Positions 44,787-53,821 are shown, counted from the first letter of the stretch. The stretch is DNA of 64,000 nt from Palsa-504 sp963744005 (GCA_963744005.1 CAVURU010000003.1:124001-188000), one strand, 5' to 3'. Notes: generated by a model from the sequence alone, not told the origin. Numbers and translations are program-made.

Positions 44787-46184
44787 CTATGCGTGGAAGT
44801 GAAGGGGCTTGCCGGCCAGCGCGAGGTGCGCCTCGCCGATGATCTCGGACTGGGTCGGGTGCGGGTGGATCAGCTGGGCGACATCGGCGGGCTCAGCGTC
44901 CCAGTTGTAGATCAGCTGGCCCTCGGCGATCAGCTCGCCCACCCTGCTGCCGACCAGGTGAATGCCGAGCACCCGGCCCGGCCCGGAGCCGTTGGCGCCG
45001 GCCTCGGCGATCACCTTAGCCGCTCCCTGGGTCTGCAGGATGACACTCCGGCCGTTCGCTCCCAGCGGGTAGTTGACCTCGACGGCGTCGATGTTCCGTT
45101 CCGCGATCTGGGCCGAGGTCAGGCCCACCGACGCGACCTCGGGGTCACTATAGGTGATCCGTGGCACGCCGTCGTAGTCGATCGGGGTGACGTCCAGCCC
45201 GGCCGTCCGCTCGGCGACCATGATGCCCTCGGCGAAGCCCACGTGGGCCAGCTGAGGGGTGTTGATCAGGTCGCCGACCGCGGAGACGGTCGGGACGCTG
45301 GTCCGGCACAGCGGGTCCACCGTGACGTAACCCCGCTCGATGGCCACGCCCGCCTCGGCGTACCCGAGGTCTGCCGACACCGGGCCCCGGCCGACGGCGA
45401 CGAGCAGCAGCTCGGCATCGATGGTCTTGCCGCCCTCCAGCGTGACGGTGACGCCGGTGTCGGTGTGCTTGACCGACTCGAAGACGCTGTTGAGCTCGGA
45501 GCGGATGCCGCGGCGCCGGAACGCGCGCTGCAGCACCTGCGCGCTCGTCTCGTCCTCCAGCGGGAGCAGCTGCGGGAGCATCTCCACGATCGTGACCTCG
45601 GCCCCGAACGACCGCCACACGCTGGCGAACTCGACGCCGATCACGCCGCCGCCCAGGATGACGACCGAGCTGGGTACCCGGTCCAGCCGCAGCGCGTGGT
45701 CGGAGGTGATGACGTGAGTGCCGTCGATCTCCAGGCCCGGCAGGCTGCGCGGCACCGACCCGGTGGCCAGCACCACGTGCTCGGCGTCGTAGACCGTGTC
45801 GCCGACCCGGACCGAGGTCGGGGACTCCAGCCGCCCGGCGCCCTCGATGGTGTCGATCTTCCGGCTCGCGATGGTGGACTGCAGGCCCTTCCACAGGCGC
45901 TCGACAACCGAGTCCTTGTACTTCTGCACGGCCGGCACGTCGATGCCCTCGAACGACGTCCGGACGCCGAACCTGCCGCTCTCCCGGGTCTGGTCGGCGA
46001 TCTCGGCCGCGTGGAGCAGGGCCTTGGTCGGGATGCAGCCGCGATGCAGGCACGTCCCGCCGACCCTGTCCTTCTCGATCAGCGCCACGCGCTTGCCGAG
46101 CTCAGCCGCGCGCAGCGCGCAGGCGTACCCGCCGCTGCCGCCCCCGAGCACGACAATGTCGTAGCTGCCGCCGCCCTCTGCCAC
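44787..46184 (-). CDS. lpdA: dihydrolipoyl dehydrogenase (E3)
   Basis: 465 residues, full-length FAD/NAD disulfide oxidoreductase. FAD motif VVLGGGSGGYACALRAAELG; redox-active disulfide in GGTCLHRGCIPTKALLH; NAD motif VVILGGGVIGVEFASVW; second FAD site TVSAVGDLINTPQLAHVGFAEG; and the catalytic His-Glu dyad in HPHPTQSEIIGEAHL. It re-oxidises the dihydrolipoyl arm of the E2 encoded 32 bases downstream. GTG start, with AAGGAGG well placed upstream. Directly upstream on the same strand is pepA, with a 69-base gap. Confidence 0.97.
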   Translation of the reverse strand: MAEGGGSYDIVVLGGGSGGYACALRAAELGKRVALIEKDRVGGTCLHRGCIPTKALLHAAEIADQTRESGRFGVRTSFEGIDVPAVQKYKDSVVERLWKGLQSTIASRKIDTIEGAGRLESPTSVRVGDTVYDAEHVVLATGSVPRSLPGLEIDGTHVITSDHALRLDRVPSSVVILGGGVIGVEFASVWRSFGAEVTIVEMLPQLLPLEDETSAQVLQRAFRRRGIRSELNSVFESVKHTDTGVTVTLEGGKTIDAELLLVAVGRGPVSADLGYAEAGVAIERGYVTVDPLCRTSVPTVSAVGDLINTPQLAHVGFAEGIMVAERTAGLDVTPIDYDGVPRITYSDPEVASVGLTSAQIAERNIDAVEVNYPLGANGRSVILQTQGAAKVIAEAGANGSGPGRVLGIHLVGSRVGELIAEGQLIYNWDAEPADVAQLIHPHPTQSEIIGEAHLALAGKPLHFHA

Positions 46185-46253
46185 CGCTTGTGCCTCCTTA
46201 CTGGGCTTGCCCAGTCATCATCATTTCACTTGGTCATTCACCGGGGCGGACGG

Positions 46254-47753
46254 CTATCCGCCCAGCGTGCCGTCCGCGACGTCGTACGCGAGCTGCACCA
46301 GGGTGCGGACCGCGGACCCCGTCCCGCCCTTGGGCGTGTACCCGTACGGGCCGCCGTCGTTGAAGGCCGGCCCGGCGATGTCCAGGTGCGCCCACCGGAC
46401 GCCCTCGGGCACGAACTCGCGCAGGAACAGGCCGCCGACCAGCATGCCGCCCCCGCGGTCCCCGGACACGTTGGCGATGTCCGCGACGGCGGAGTCGAGC
46501 CCCTTGCGGAGCTCCTCGGGCAGCGGCATCGGCCACATCGCCTCGCCGGCCCGCCGGGCCGAGTCAGCGACCTGCGCGGCCAGGCCGTCGTCGCTGGCCA
46601 TGACGCCCGCGGTCCGGGTGCCCAGGGCCACCGTCTGCGCTCCGGTCAGGGTGGCCACGTCGACCAGCAGGGCCGGCGAGTCGGCTCCGGACCGCGCCAC
46701 CGCGTCGGCCAGTACCAGGCGGCCCTCGGCGTCGGTGTTGAGCACCTCGACCGTCTTGCCGCCGTAGATGGTGATCACGTCCGAGGGCCGCTGTGCGCCG
46801 CCGCCCGGCATGTTCTCGGCGATCGTCATGTACCCGACCACGTTCACCGCCGGCCCGAGCGCCGCGATGGCCTGCAGCGCGCCGAGAACCGCCGCCGCGC
46901 CGCTCATGTCGGATTTCATCGTCTCCATGCCCTTGGGTGTCTTCAGTGACAGCCCGCCGGAGTCGAAAGTGATTCCCTTGCCCACGAAAACCACCGTGCG
47001 GGTGGCGGCCGGGCTGGTGTACTCGAGCCGGACCAGCCGCGGCGGGTGGACCGAGCCCATGCCGACGGCCATGATGCCGCCGTAGCCGTCCTTGGCCAGC
47101 TCGGTCTCGTCCAGGATCTGGATGCCCAGGCCGCTGGCGCGGGCCGCCTGCTCGGCGGCCGCGGCCAGGTCGGCCGGCACCATGTCCGCGGGCGGGGTGT
47201 TGATCAGGTCACGGGCCAGCGTCATCGCCCCGGCCAGCGTCCGGCCCCGGCTGACGCCGTCGTCCTGCGACGTGTACACGGTCAGCTCGAAGTCCCCGGG
47301 CGCGGTGCCGGTGGTGCGGTACCGGCGGAAGGAGTAGCTGCCCAGCAGCACGCCGAGCGCGACGGCCTCAGCCTCATCCGCCGCCGCGGCGGGCAGCGCG
47401 ACGGCGATCCGCCGTGACTTGCCCGAGGTGAGATCGCGGGCCGCTGCTCCGGCGGCGCGCTGCAGCCGCCCGAGGTAGGCCAGGCGGGCGGCCTGGTCCT
47501 GGCCGTCGGCGGGCGCCGGGCCGAGGCCCACCGCCACGATCAGCGGGATCGGCAGGCGCCCGGTCGTAGCGAGCTTGGTGATCTCCTCGGGCTTGCCGGA
47601 CGCGCCGAGCGCGGTCAGCGCGGCCAGGAGGTCGACGTGCTCGACATCCGGGGCGGGGGCGGGGCCGTCCGCGCCCTGGAAGACCCCGATCACGAGGGCG
47701 TCGGCATCGGCTTCCGTCGGCGTTGACTGGCTGGTAAGCAGTGTGACCGTCAT
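46254..47753 (-). CDS. pepA: leucyl aminopeptidase (M17)
   Basis: 499 residues. Zinc/catalytic motifs of M17: VFVGKGITFDSGGLSLK with the first lysine and aspartate, MKSDMSGAAAVLGAL, and the signature NTDAEGRLVLADAV. It removes N-terminal amino acids from peptides in the cytoplasm as a hexamer; some members also act as DNA-binding proteins. The N-terminal ~170 residues are the usual macro-like regulatory domain. ATG start with a weak AAGG just before. In many actinobacteria pepA sits next to cobS and lpd; here ~15 kb of accessory DNA separates it from cobS. Confidence 0.96.
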   Translation of the reverse strand: MTVTLLTSQSTPTEADADALVIGVFQGADGPAPAPDVEHVDLLAALTALGASGKPEEITKLATTGRLPIPLIVAVGLGPAPADGQDQAARLAYLGRLQRAAGAAARDLTSGKSRRIAVALPAAAADEAEAVALGVLLGSYSFRRYRTTGTAPGDFELTVYTSQDDGVSRGRTLAGAMTLARDLINTPPADMVPADLAAAAEQAARASGLGIQILDETELAKDGYGGIMAVGMGSVHPPRLVRLEYTSPAATRTVVFVGKGITFDSGGLSLKTPKGMETMKSDMSGAAAVLGALQAIAALGPAVNVVGYMTIAENMPGGGAQRPSDVITIYGGKTVEVLNTDAEGRLVLADAVARSGADSPALLVDVATLTGAQTVALGTRTAGVMASDDGLAAQVADSARRAGEAMWPMPLPEELRKGLDSAVADIANVSGDRGGGMLVGGLFLREFVPEGVRWAHLDIAGPAFNDGGPYGYTPKGGTGSAVRTLVQLAYDVADGTLGG

Positions 47754-47983
47754 CCTTGTGATCGTAGGGCATGCGCTGGTTCAAGCCGTCCCGGTGACCG
47801 GTACCCGCGAACCCTCACCCCGGCGCCCGGTGCCTGGGCGAGGAACCGCGGGAGCGCAGCCGCCGGGCTCACCGTCGCCGAGCCGTCCGATGTAACAAGC
47901 GTTAGAATGCTGATTTAACGGCGGTTGCAGTCAGTTTGCGAACGTGAGGAGAGCCCGGCGTGCCAGCGGTTCGGGGCCGGAGG

Positions 47984-48544
47984 TCACCGGCTCTCGCCCT
48001 CCTCCGCATAGACCCGGGCGGCGTAGGCCTCCAGCGACTGATCGCACGCCTCCAGCGCCTTCTCCGCCGCCTGCCGTCCCTCGGCGCCGAAGACGTCGCG
48101 CTCGGCCACCTTGGCGAACCAGTTCCGCAGCTTGACCAGGTCGACCTCGTTCTCCTCCAGCTCGGCCCAGGTGAAGTGGCTGGCCGTGTACTCCTTCTGG
48201 ACCTGCTGCAGGAAGTCCTCGCACCGGTCGACGATCTCCTCGTACTCGTCGTTGCGGGCCGCCTGGAACGCGGCGCGGACCTCGGGCTCGCCGGCCAGGA
48301 CGTCGCAGGAGAGCAGGACGGCCGTCCCGGACATCTCGATGATCTCCCGGCGCAGCTTGCGCAGGGCCCGTTCGGTGGCCGCGCTGGCAGGCAGCGCGGC
48401 GGCCGAGTTCTGCAGGTAGATCGCGCCCAGGCTCTTGATCCGGCGCCACACGGTGGCGCGCAGCCGGGTCGGCTCGGGCGGGACCCGGTAGATCAGCACC
48501 AGCCAGCCCGTGCTCGCCGGCTTGCCCGCCGCCTTGTCGGTCAC
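47984..48544 (-). CDS. ChrB-like (chromate-resistance regulator-type) protein
   Basis: 186 residues. WLVLIYRVPPEPTRLRATVWRRIKSLGAIYLQNSAAALP is the N-terminal ChrB motif, and the remainder is helical with FLQQVQKEYTASHFTWAELEENEVDLVKLRNWF. Only the N-terminal half of classical ChrB is present; the C-terminal domain is missing. A GTG at 48542-48544 starts it. It is divergent from a COG4280 membrane protein gene, a pairing I would expect to be functional (regulator plus transporter). Chromate resistance itself is not shown, as no ChrA is nearby. Confidence 0.82.
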   Translation of the reverse strand: MTDKAAGKPASTGWLVLIYRVPPEPTRLRATVWRRIKSLGAIYLQNSAAALPASAATERALRKLRREIIEMSGTAVLLSCDVLAGEPEVRAAFQAARNDEYEEIVDRCEDFLQQVQKEYTASHFTWAELEENEVDLVKLRNWFAKVAERDVFGAEGRQAAEKALEACDQSLEAYAARVYAEEGESR

Positions 48545-48626
48545 CCGTCCATTCTCGCTCCCGCCGGACCAGCCCGGTGCCAGGGAGTCCCGGTGCTCAG
48601 CCATACGCCATGCTGAAGGAGGCCCG

Positions 48627-49415
48627 GTGACCGCCGCCCTGCCGCTCGCGCTGACCGTCTTCGTCGCCTGCGTGGTCGAGGCGGTCGAGGCGCTGACCAT
48701 CGTGCTGGCCGCGGGCCTGACCCGGGAGTGGCGCTCCACGTTCGCGGGACTGGCCGCGGCGCTGCTGGCCCTGGCCGTGATCGTGGCCGTGCTCGGGCCG
48801 ACCGTCTCGCTGCTGCCGCTCACCGCGCTGCGGCTGGTGATCGGCGCGCTGCTGGCCATCTTCGGCCTGCAGTGGCTGCGCAAGGCCATCCTGCGGGCTG
48901 CCGGGTACAAGGCGCTGCACGACGAGTCCGGCATCTACCAGCGGCAGGTCGCCGCGGCTGCGGCCGCGCCCGAGGTCCGCAGGCGCTGGGTCAGCGACTG
49001 GTACGCCTTCACCCTGTCCTTCAAGGGCGTCCTGCTGGAGGGGCTCGAGGTGGTGTTCATCGTGCTCACCTTCGGCGGTAACGCCCGCAACCTGGGGGTC
49101 GCGGTGCTCGGTGCCGCGGCCGCCGTCGTGGTGGTGACCGTGACCGGGATCGTGGTCCGGGCGCCGCTGGCCCGGGTGCCGGAGAACGCGATGAAGTTCG
49201 CGGTGGGGATCATGCTGACCTCGTTCGGCGTGTTCTGGGGCGCCGAAGGCGCCGGGGCAGCCTGGCCCGGCGGCGACGCGGCGCTGCTGGTGCTGGTCCC
49301 GGCGGTGGCCCTGGTCTCGCTCGGCTACACGGCCTGGATGCGCCGCTCCGCCGGCTCAGCGCCGGGCGCCCGCCTGCCGCGCCGCTGGCCGCCGCCCCGG
49401 GAACCGGCGGGGTGA
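48627..49415 (+). CDS. COG4280-type predicted membrane protein (transporter-like)
   Basis: 262 residues, six to seven helices. FVACVVEAVEALTIVLAAGL at the start and LSFKGVLLEGLEVVFIVLTFGG in the second half carry two E-x-x-E patterns (EAVEAL and LEGLEVV), like the R/E-x-x-E motifs of FTR1-type iron permeases and related lysine/cation exporters. So an ion transporter is a reasonable guess. AAGGAGG lies four bases before the GTG at 48627. It is divergent from the ChrB-like gene (82 bases) and followed by a small membrane protein after seven bases, probably in one operon. Confidence 0.82.
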   Translation: MTAALPLALTVFVACVVEAVEALTIVLAAGLTREWRSTFAGLAAALLALAVIVAVLGPTVSLLPLTALRLVIGALLAIFGLQWLRKAILRAAGYKALHDESGIYQRQVAAAAAAPEVRRRWVSDWYAFTLSFKGVLLEGLEVVFIVLTFGGNARNLGVAVLGAAAAVVVVTVTGIVVRAPLARVPENAMKFAVGIMLTSFGVFWGAEGAGAAWPGGDAALLVLVPAVALVSLGYTAWMRRSAGSAPGARLPRRWPPPREPAG

Positions 49416-49422
49416 CGGGCCG

Positions 49423-49632
49423 GTGATCAAGAGGCTGAGGTCCTTCGGCGCGTTCGCCTACGACTTCGTCATCGGCGACGACTGGCGGGCCAGTGCCGTC
49501 GTGGTGACCGCGCTGGCCGTCACCGGGCTGCTCGTGCACGCGGCCGGGGTGAACGCCTGGTGGCTGGTCCCGGTGGCCGCCTTCGGGGCGCTGGCCTGGT
49601 CGCTGCACCGGGCCACGTCCGGGAAGCCCTGA
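49423..49632 (+). CDS. small two-helix membrane protein
   Basis: 69 residues. After KRLRSFGAFAYDFVIGDDWR come two hydrophobic helices (ASAVVVTALAVTGLLVHAAG and AWWLVPVAAFGALAWSL). GTG start seven bases after the COG4280 gene, so it is likely a subunit or accessory partner of that transporter. YDFVIGDDWR is a recurrent motif of small actinobacterial membrane proteins of unknown function. Confidence 0.75.
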   Translation: MIKRLRSFGAFAYDFVIGDDWRASAVVVTALAVTGLLVHAAGVNAWWLVPVAAFGALAWSLHRATSGKP

Positions 49633-49678
49633 CCAGCGGCTTTCGGTCCGCTACGGACCGGCTGCGATAATCCGGCTT

Positions 49679-50098
49679 ATGGACCGGGAGACGCTGGTGC
49701 AGTTCGTGCGGGCCCGCGGCCTGGCCGTGCTGGCCACCGCCGCCGCCGACGGTAGCCCGCAGGCCGCCGTGGTCGGCGTGGCGGCCACCGCGGCCGGTGA
49801 CATCGTGTTCGACACGACGCGCGGCTCGCGCAAGTTCGCCAACCTCACCCGGGAACCCCGGGTCGCGCTGGTCATCGGGTCCGACTGGGAGGATGAGCGG
49901 ACCGTACAGATCGAGGGCACGGCCGCGGAGATCCCGGCCGACGATCCCGCGGTCGCCGCGTACTACCAGCAGTTCCCGTCCGGGCTGGAGCGGGCCGACT
50001 GGCCGGAGATCGTCTACGTCCGGATCCGCCCGCGCTGGGCCCGCTACAGCGACTACCGCCCGGACACGTTCGGCACGCAGGAGATCCCGCTGGCCTGA
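49679..50098 (+). CDS. PPOX-class flavin/F420-dependent oxidoreductase family protein
   Basis: 139 residues. Split-barrel fold of the pyridoxamine-phosphate-oxidase superfamily: LVQFVRARGLAVLATAAADGSPQAAVVGVA, DIVFDTTRGSRKFANLTREPRVALVIG, EDERTVQIEGTAAEI, RPRWARYSDY. It binds FMN, F420 or haem; without the extra motifs of true PdxH its reaction is open. ATG start. It converges with the two-component regulator gene 13 bases away. Confidence 0.9.
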   Translation: MDRETLVQFVRARGLAVLATAAADGSPQAAVVGVAATAAGDIVFDTTRGSRKFANLTREPRVALVIGSDWEDERTVQIEGTAAEIPADDPAVAAYYQQFPSGLERADWPEIVYVRIRPRWARYSDYRPDTFGTQEIPLA

Positions 50099-50111
50099 GC
50101 TGGTCCTGCGC

Positions 50112-50849
50112 CTAGTCCCGCGTCACCAGGTCGTGGTCGAACGCGAACACCACCGCGGCGGCCCGGTCACGCAGCTGCAGCTTGGTGAACACGTGGTTGA
50201 TGTGCGTCTTGACCGTGCCCTCGCTGACGAACAGCTCGGCGGCGATCTCGCCGTTGGTCCGGCCCCGGCCGATCAGGCCCAGCACCTCGCGCTCCCGGCT
50301 GGTCAGGGTGCCCAGGCTGGCCGTGTCCGCCGCGCTCGCGGGCGGCCCGGCCGACCGGTAGATGGCCAGTACCCGGCCGGTCACCGCCGGGTCCAGCCAG
50401 GCGCCGCCGCCGGCCACGGCGCGCACCGCGCGCTGCAGGTCCTCGGCGGGCACGCCCTTCAGGACGAACCCGGCCGCCCCGGCACGGAGCATCCCGGCCA
50501 GCACCTCATCGTCGTCGAACGTGGTCAGCGCCAGCACCGGCGGGCTGCCGTCCCGCTGCCGCAGCTCGCGGGTGGCCCGCACGCCGTCCACGAACGGCAT
50601 CCGCACGTCCATCACGATCACGTCCGGGGCGAGGTCCGCCGCCGCGGCCGGCACCTCGCCGCCGTCCGCGCACTCGCCCACCACGGTGAAGCCGAACGGC
50701 TCGCGCAAGATCCCCCGCAGCCCCATCCGCACCAGCTCCTGGTCGTCCACCAGCAGCACCCGGATCATCGTCCCGCCGCCTCCCGCTGGGCCGCCTCCCG
50801 CTGGGCCGCCTCCCGCTGGGCCGCCTCGCGCGGGGCTGCCGTCCGTCAC
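50112..50849 (-). CDS. NarL/LuxR-type response regulator
   Basis: Receiver domain starts IRVLLVDDQELVRMGLRGIL; phospho-acceptor aspartate in DVIVMDVRMPFVDG; threonine and lysine positions in LALTTFDDDE and GFVLKGVP. LuxR helix-turn-helix: LTSREREVLGLIGRGRTNGEIA, VSEGTVKTHINHVFTKL. The GTG at 50849 overlaps the kinase stop, with GGGAG seven bases before it, and adds 27 residues of G-G-P-A repeats; the ATG at 50766-50768 gives the conventional start. It pairs with the kinase upstream and is likely to control the ABC exporter or its own operon. Confidence 0.94.
   Translation of the reverse strand: MTDGSPARGGPAGGGPAGGGPAGGGGTMIRVLLVDDQELVRMGLRGILREPFGFTVVGECADGGEVPAAAADLAPDVIVMDVRMPFVDGVRATRELRQRDGSPPVLALTTFDDDEVLAGMLRAGAAGFVLKGVPAEDLQRAVRAVAGGGAWLDPAVTGRVLAIYRSAGPPASAADTASLGTLTSREREVLGLIGRGRTNGEIAAELFVSEGTVKTHINHVFTKLQLRDRAAAVVFAFDHDLVTRD
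50776..50835. repeat. 15-bp tandem repeat at the kinase-regulator junction
   Basis: CCGCCTCCCGCTGGG is repeated three times perfectly (50776-50820), with a fourth degenerate copy. In the coding direction each unit supplies G-G-P-A-G codons and a GGGAGG that resembles a ribosome site. A slippage-prone tract between two coupled genes. Confidence 0.85.
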
Positions 50850-51991
50850 CGCCGGGCTCCCAGCGGCAGCGCGGCCCGGACCAGCCAGCCGTTCCCGCCC
50901 GGGGCCGCCTCGCAGGTCCCGCCGAGTGACTCAGCCCGCTCGCGCATGCTGGCCAGGCCGTGGCCGCTGCCCCGGCGGCCCAGGCCGGCGGGCCCGGGGC
51001 GGCTGTCCGCAGTCAGCGTCACCTCGGTGTCGGCGACGGCCAGCCGCAGCACGGTGGCCGCGCCCGGCGCGTGCTTGGCCGCGTTGGTCAGCGCCTCCTG
51101 CGCGATCCGGTACACGGCCAGCCCGGTGGTGGCGGGCAGCGCGGCGGCATCGCCCTCGACGGTCAGCGTGACGTCCGCCCCCGCGGACCGGAACCGCTCC
51201 ACCAGCGCGGGCAGCCCGCCCGCGCCGGGCATCGGGGCCAGCGCGCCGCCGGCCTCGCCGGGCCGCCGCCGGTCGTCCTCGCGGAGCAGGCCGACCGCGG
51301 TCCGCACTTCGGCCAGGCACTCCTGGCCGAGCCGTTCAGCCTCGGCCAGGGCCCGCGCGGCGTCGGCCGGGTCGTGCTCCACCGCCAGCCGGGCGCTCTG
51401 CACGTGCAGCAGGGAAACCACCAGCGTGTGCCCGATGACATCGTGCAGATCACGCGCGATCCGGTTGCGCTCGGCCGTCGCGGCCTGCTCGGCCAGCCCG
51501 GCCTGGGCTGCCCGCAGCTGGGCCACCAGGTCGATCTCGTGCCGGACCAGCAGCGCGCAGACCACGGTGAAGGTCACGCCGGCCAGCCAGGCAGCCCAGC
51601 CCGGATCGGGCGTCACCCACAGCCACTCCGCGCCGAACAGCAGCATGGTGGCGGCCCAGTAGATCAGGCCGTCGCGCGGGCCGACCACGATGATCAGCCA
51701 GCCGGCCAGCAGGCAGGTGGCGAACCACGCGATGTCGCTGGACAGGCCGTGGCCCTCGACCGCGATCCCGGCCGTGGCCACCGCCGCGGCCAGCAGCGGC
51801 AGCCGCCGCGAGTAGATCAGGGCCGCCGCGCCCAGCACCGCGATCACTGCCGCCGCCGCGGCCGCGCCGACGCTGGGATGCCCGCGTACCGCCCCGGCCG
51901 CGACGACCACCGCGATGGCGGCCACCGCGACCGGCTTGATCCGGCCCGGCACGAGCTCTGAGCTCGGCAGCCGGGCCGGATCGCCGTTCAT
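50846..51991 (-). CDS. NarL-family sensor histidine kinase
   Basis: 381 residues. The N-terminal ~150 residues have several helices (VAAIAVVVAAGAVRG, AAAAVIAVLGAAALIYSRRL, WFATCLLAGWLIIVVG, WLAGVTFTVVCALLVR). The HisKA_3 dimerisation/phosphoacceptor motif is ERNRIARDLHDVIGHTL (H phosphorylated), followed by a HATPase with the degenerate LASMRERAESLGGT G-box end. It senses through the membrane region; signal unknown. The response regulator gene overlaps its stop by 4 bases (coupled). ABC permease and ATPase genes lie directly upstream on the same strand, so all four may be one operon. Confidence 0.93.
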   Translation of the reverse strand: MNGDPARLPSSELVPGRIKPVAVAAIAVVVAAGAVRGHPSVGAAAAAAVIAVLGAAALIYSRRLPLLAAAVATAGIAVEGHGLSSDIAWFATCLLAGWLIIVVGPRDGLIYWAATMLLFGAEWLWVTPDPGWAAWLAGVTFTVVCALLVRHEIDLVAQLRAAQAGLAEQAATAERNRIARDLHDVIGHTLVVSLLHVQSARLAVEHDPADAARALAEAERLGQECLAEVRTAVGLLREDDRRRPGEAGGALAPMPGAGGLPALVERFRSAGADVTLTVEGDAAALPATTGLAVYRIAQEALTNAAKHAPGAATVLRLAVADTEVTLTADSRPGPAGLGRRGSGHGLASMRERAESLGGTCEAAPGGNGWLVRAALPLGARR

Positions 51992-52022
51992 GCCGCCGAT
52001 CCTACGTGCGGGCCGGCCAGGG

Positions 52023-52760
52023 TCACAGGACCGCGCGCCGGGCGGCCAGGACGGTGACGGCCACGGTCACCGCGGCCAGGCCGGCCAGCGACCAGGTGGC
52101 CGGGCCCAGGCCCAGCCACGGCGAGCGGACGGCCTCGGTCAGCATGGTCAGCGGGAGCGGGCCCGCGATGTGCCGCAGTACCGAGCCCATCACGTGCGGC
52201 GGCGGCCCTCCCGCGCCGAGCAGGAAGGACGGGAAGAACAGCAGCAGGCCCACCGCCTGCGCGGACCGGGCCGACGGCAGCAGCGTGCCCAGCAGCACGC
52301 CCAGGCTGACGAAACCCACCGCGCCGATGGCCAGCGCCAGCGCGACCCGCAGGCCGTCGTGCAGCCCGGGCAGGCCGTAGACCGGTGCCGCCACGGCCAG
52401 CAGCAGCGCGCACGCCACCGCGGTGGTGAGCAGCCCGACCACGAGCTGCGCGACCGCGAACGACCAGCGCGGGAAGCCCGCCGCCGCGAACCGCCGCAGT
52501 ACCCCGCGCTCCCGGTAGGAGGCCAGGTGCACGGGCAGCATGACCAGGCCCGTGGCCCCGATGACCACGGTCAGGTAGGACGCCACGTACCAGTGCGCGG
52601 GGTTGACGTTGTCGAAGCCCGGATCGGGCCTGGTCCCGAACGCGCCGCCGATGATCAGCATGGTGACGATCGGGAACGCGAATACGAAGGTCAGCACGAG
52701 CGGATCGCGCGCCATTAGCTTCAGCTCGGCCCGGATGAGCCGTCCCGCCATGGTCGTCAT
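52023..52760 (-). CDS. ABC-2 type transporter permease
   Basis: 245 residues, six membrane helices: LVLTFVFAFPIVTMLIIGGAFG, SYLTVVIGATGLVMLPVHLASY, FAVAQLVVGLLTTAVACALLLAV, VALALAIGAVGFVSLGVLLGTLL, AVGLLLFFPSFLLGAG, ATWSLAGLAAVTVAVTVLA. YRERGVLRRFAAAGFPRW is the coupling loop typical of ABC-2 drug exporters. ATG overlaps the stop of the ATPase gene (ATGA), so they are translated together. Substrate unknown. Confidence 0.94.
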   Translation of the reverse strand: MTTMAGRLIRAELKLMARDPLVLTFVFAFPIVTMLIIGGAFGTRPDPGFDNVNPAHWYVASYLTVVIGATGLVMLPVHLASYRERGVLRRFAAAGFPRWSFAVAQLVVGLLTTAVACALLLAVAAPVYGLPGLHDGLRVALALAIGAVGFVSLGVLLGTLLPSARSAQAVGLLLFFPSFLLGAGGPPPHVMGSVLRHIAGPLPLTMLTEAVRSPWLGLGPATWSLAGLAAVTVAVTVLAARRAVL

Positions 52761-53719
52761 CGCCGTCCTCCGGCCAGCTCGGCCGGCCCGCGGGCGCCCG
52801 TCCCCGCGACGGCGGCGCCGTCGAGCAGGCCGATCAGGGCGTCCTCCAGGCTGGGTACCTGCACGCTCAGGTCGCCGGGCACCGGTCCCCACTGCACCAG
52901 GGCCGCCCCGACGTGCGCGATGACGGGCCGTGCGCCCCGCACCGTGACCCGCGTCCCGGCCTGCTCCACCTCGCGGACGCCCGCCAGCCGGCGGACCTGG
53001 TCCAGCAGCGCCGCGGGCGGTTCCGCCATGCTGAAGCGGATCGTCGCCGTATCGGCGTGCCGGTCGACCAGGTCCGCAGGCGCCCCCGCGTCGAGGATGC
53101 GCCCGGCGCGCATGACGACGACCCGGCCGCACAGCGCCTCGGCCTCGTCCATCTCGTGCGTCACCAGCAGCACCGTGATGCCCTCGTCGTGCAGCTGGCG
53201 GACGGCCGACCAGACGCCGCGCCGCCCGGCCGGGTCCAGGCCCTGGGTCAGCTCGTCGAGGATCACCAGCCGGGGCCGGTTGAGCAGGGCCAGGACCAGG
53301 AACAGCCGCTGGCGTTCGCCGCCGCTCAGCGACCCGAACGCCGACCGCCGCCGCTCGGCCAGGCCGAACTGCTCGAGCAGCTCGCCGCCATCCCGGGCCC
53401 GCCGGGTGCTGAACAGCTCGACCGCCTCGGCCACCCGGAGCCGGTCCGGCAGCGCCGAATCCTGCAGCTGGCTGCCGATCATCGGCCGCAGCGCCGCCGC
53501 CTGGGTCGCCGGGTCACAGCCGAGCACCCGGATGCTCCCGGCGTCCGGCGTGCGCAGGCCCTGGAGGCATTCAACCGTCGTGGTCTTGCCCGCTCCGTTG
53601 GCGCCGATCAGCCCCACGACCTCGCCGGCCGCCACGTCGAGGTCCAGCCCGTCCACTACCACCGTGCCGCGGTACGCCTTGCGCAGCCCTCGCACGGTCA
53701 CAACCTGCCGATTATCCAT
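52757..53719 (-). CDS. ABC transporter ATP-binding protein
   Basis: 320 residues. Walker A LIGANGAGKTTTVECLQG, Q-loop at SQLQDSALP, signature LSGGERQRLFLVLALL, Walker B LVILDELTQGLDPAG, H-loop VLLVTHEMDEA. The C-terminal ~85 residues are the DrrA-type regulatory part. It drives the permease encoded by the overlapping downstream gene; such DrrA-like pairs export drugs or antibiotics, sometimes under the control of a kinase/regulator pair, as placed here. Confidence 0.95.
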   Translation of the reverse strand: MDNRQVVTVRGLRKAYRGTVVVDGLDLDVAAGEVVGLIGANGAGKTTTVECLQGLRTPDAGSIRVLGCDPATQAAALRPMIGSQLQDSALPDRLRVAEAVELFSTRRARDGGELLEQFGLAERRRSAFGSLSGGERQRLFLVLALLNRPRLVILDELTQGLDPAGRRGVWSAVRQLHDEGITVLLVTHEMDEAEALCGRVVVMRAGRILDAGAPADLVDRHADTATIRFSMAEPPAALLDQVRRLAGVREVEQAGTRVTVRGARPVIAHVGAALVQWGPVPGDLSVQVPSLEDALIGLLDGAAVAGTGARGPAELAGGRR

Positions 53720-53821
53720 ACCCCCGATCGTCGCGCCCGCGCAGGTGGCACGCGTCAGCCCGCAGCTGGAACCAGGCCTCTACCTACGGGTGGAGACGGC
53801 CGGGACCAGGTCCGGAGGGCC

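Noticed and set aside
47984..48544. Chromate-resistance operon
   Set aside because: Only the N-terminal ChrB domain is present and there is no ChrA transporter.
50776..50835. Short direct repeats as a possible CRISPR array
   Set aside because: Fifteen-base units with no spacers, inside coding sequence; a simple tandem repeat.
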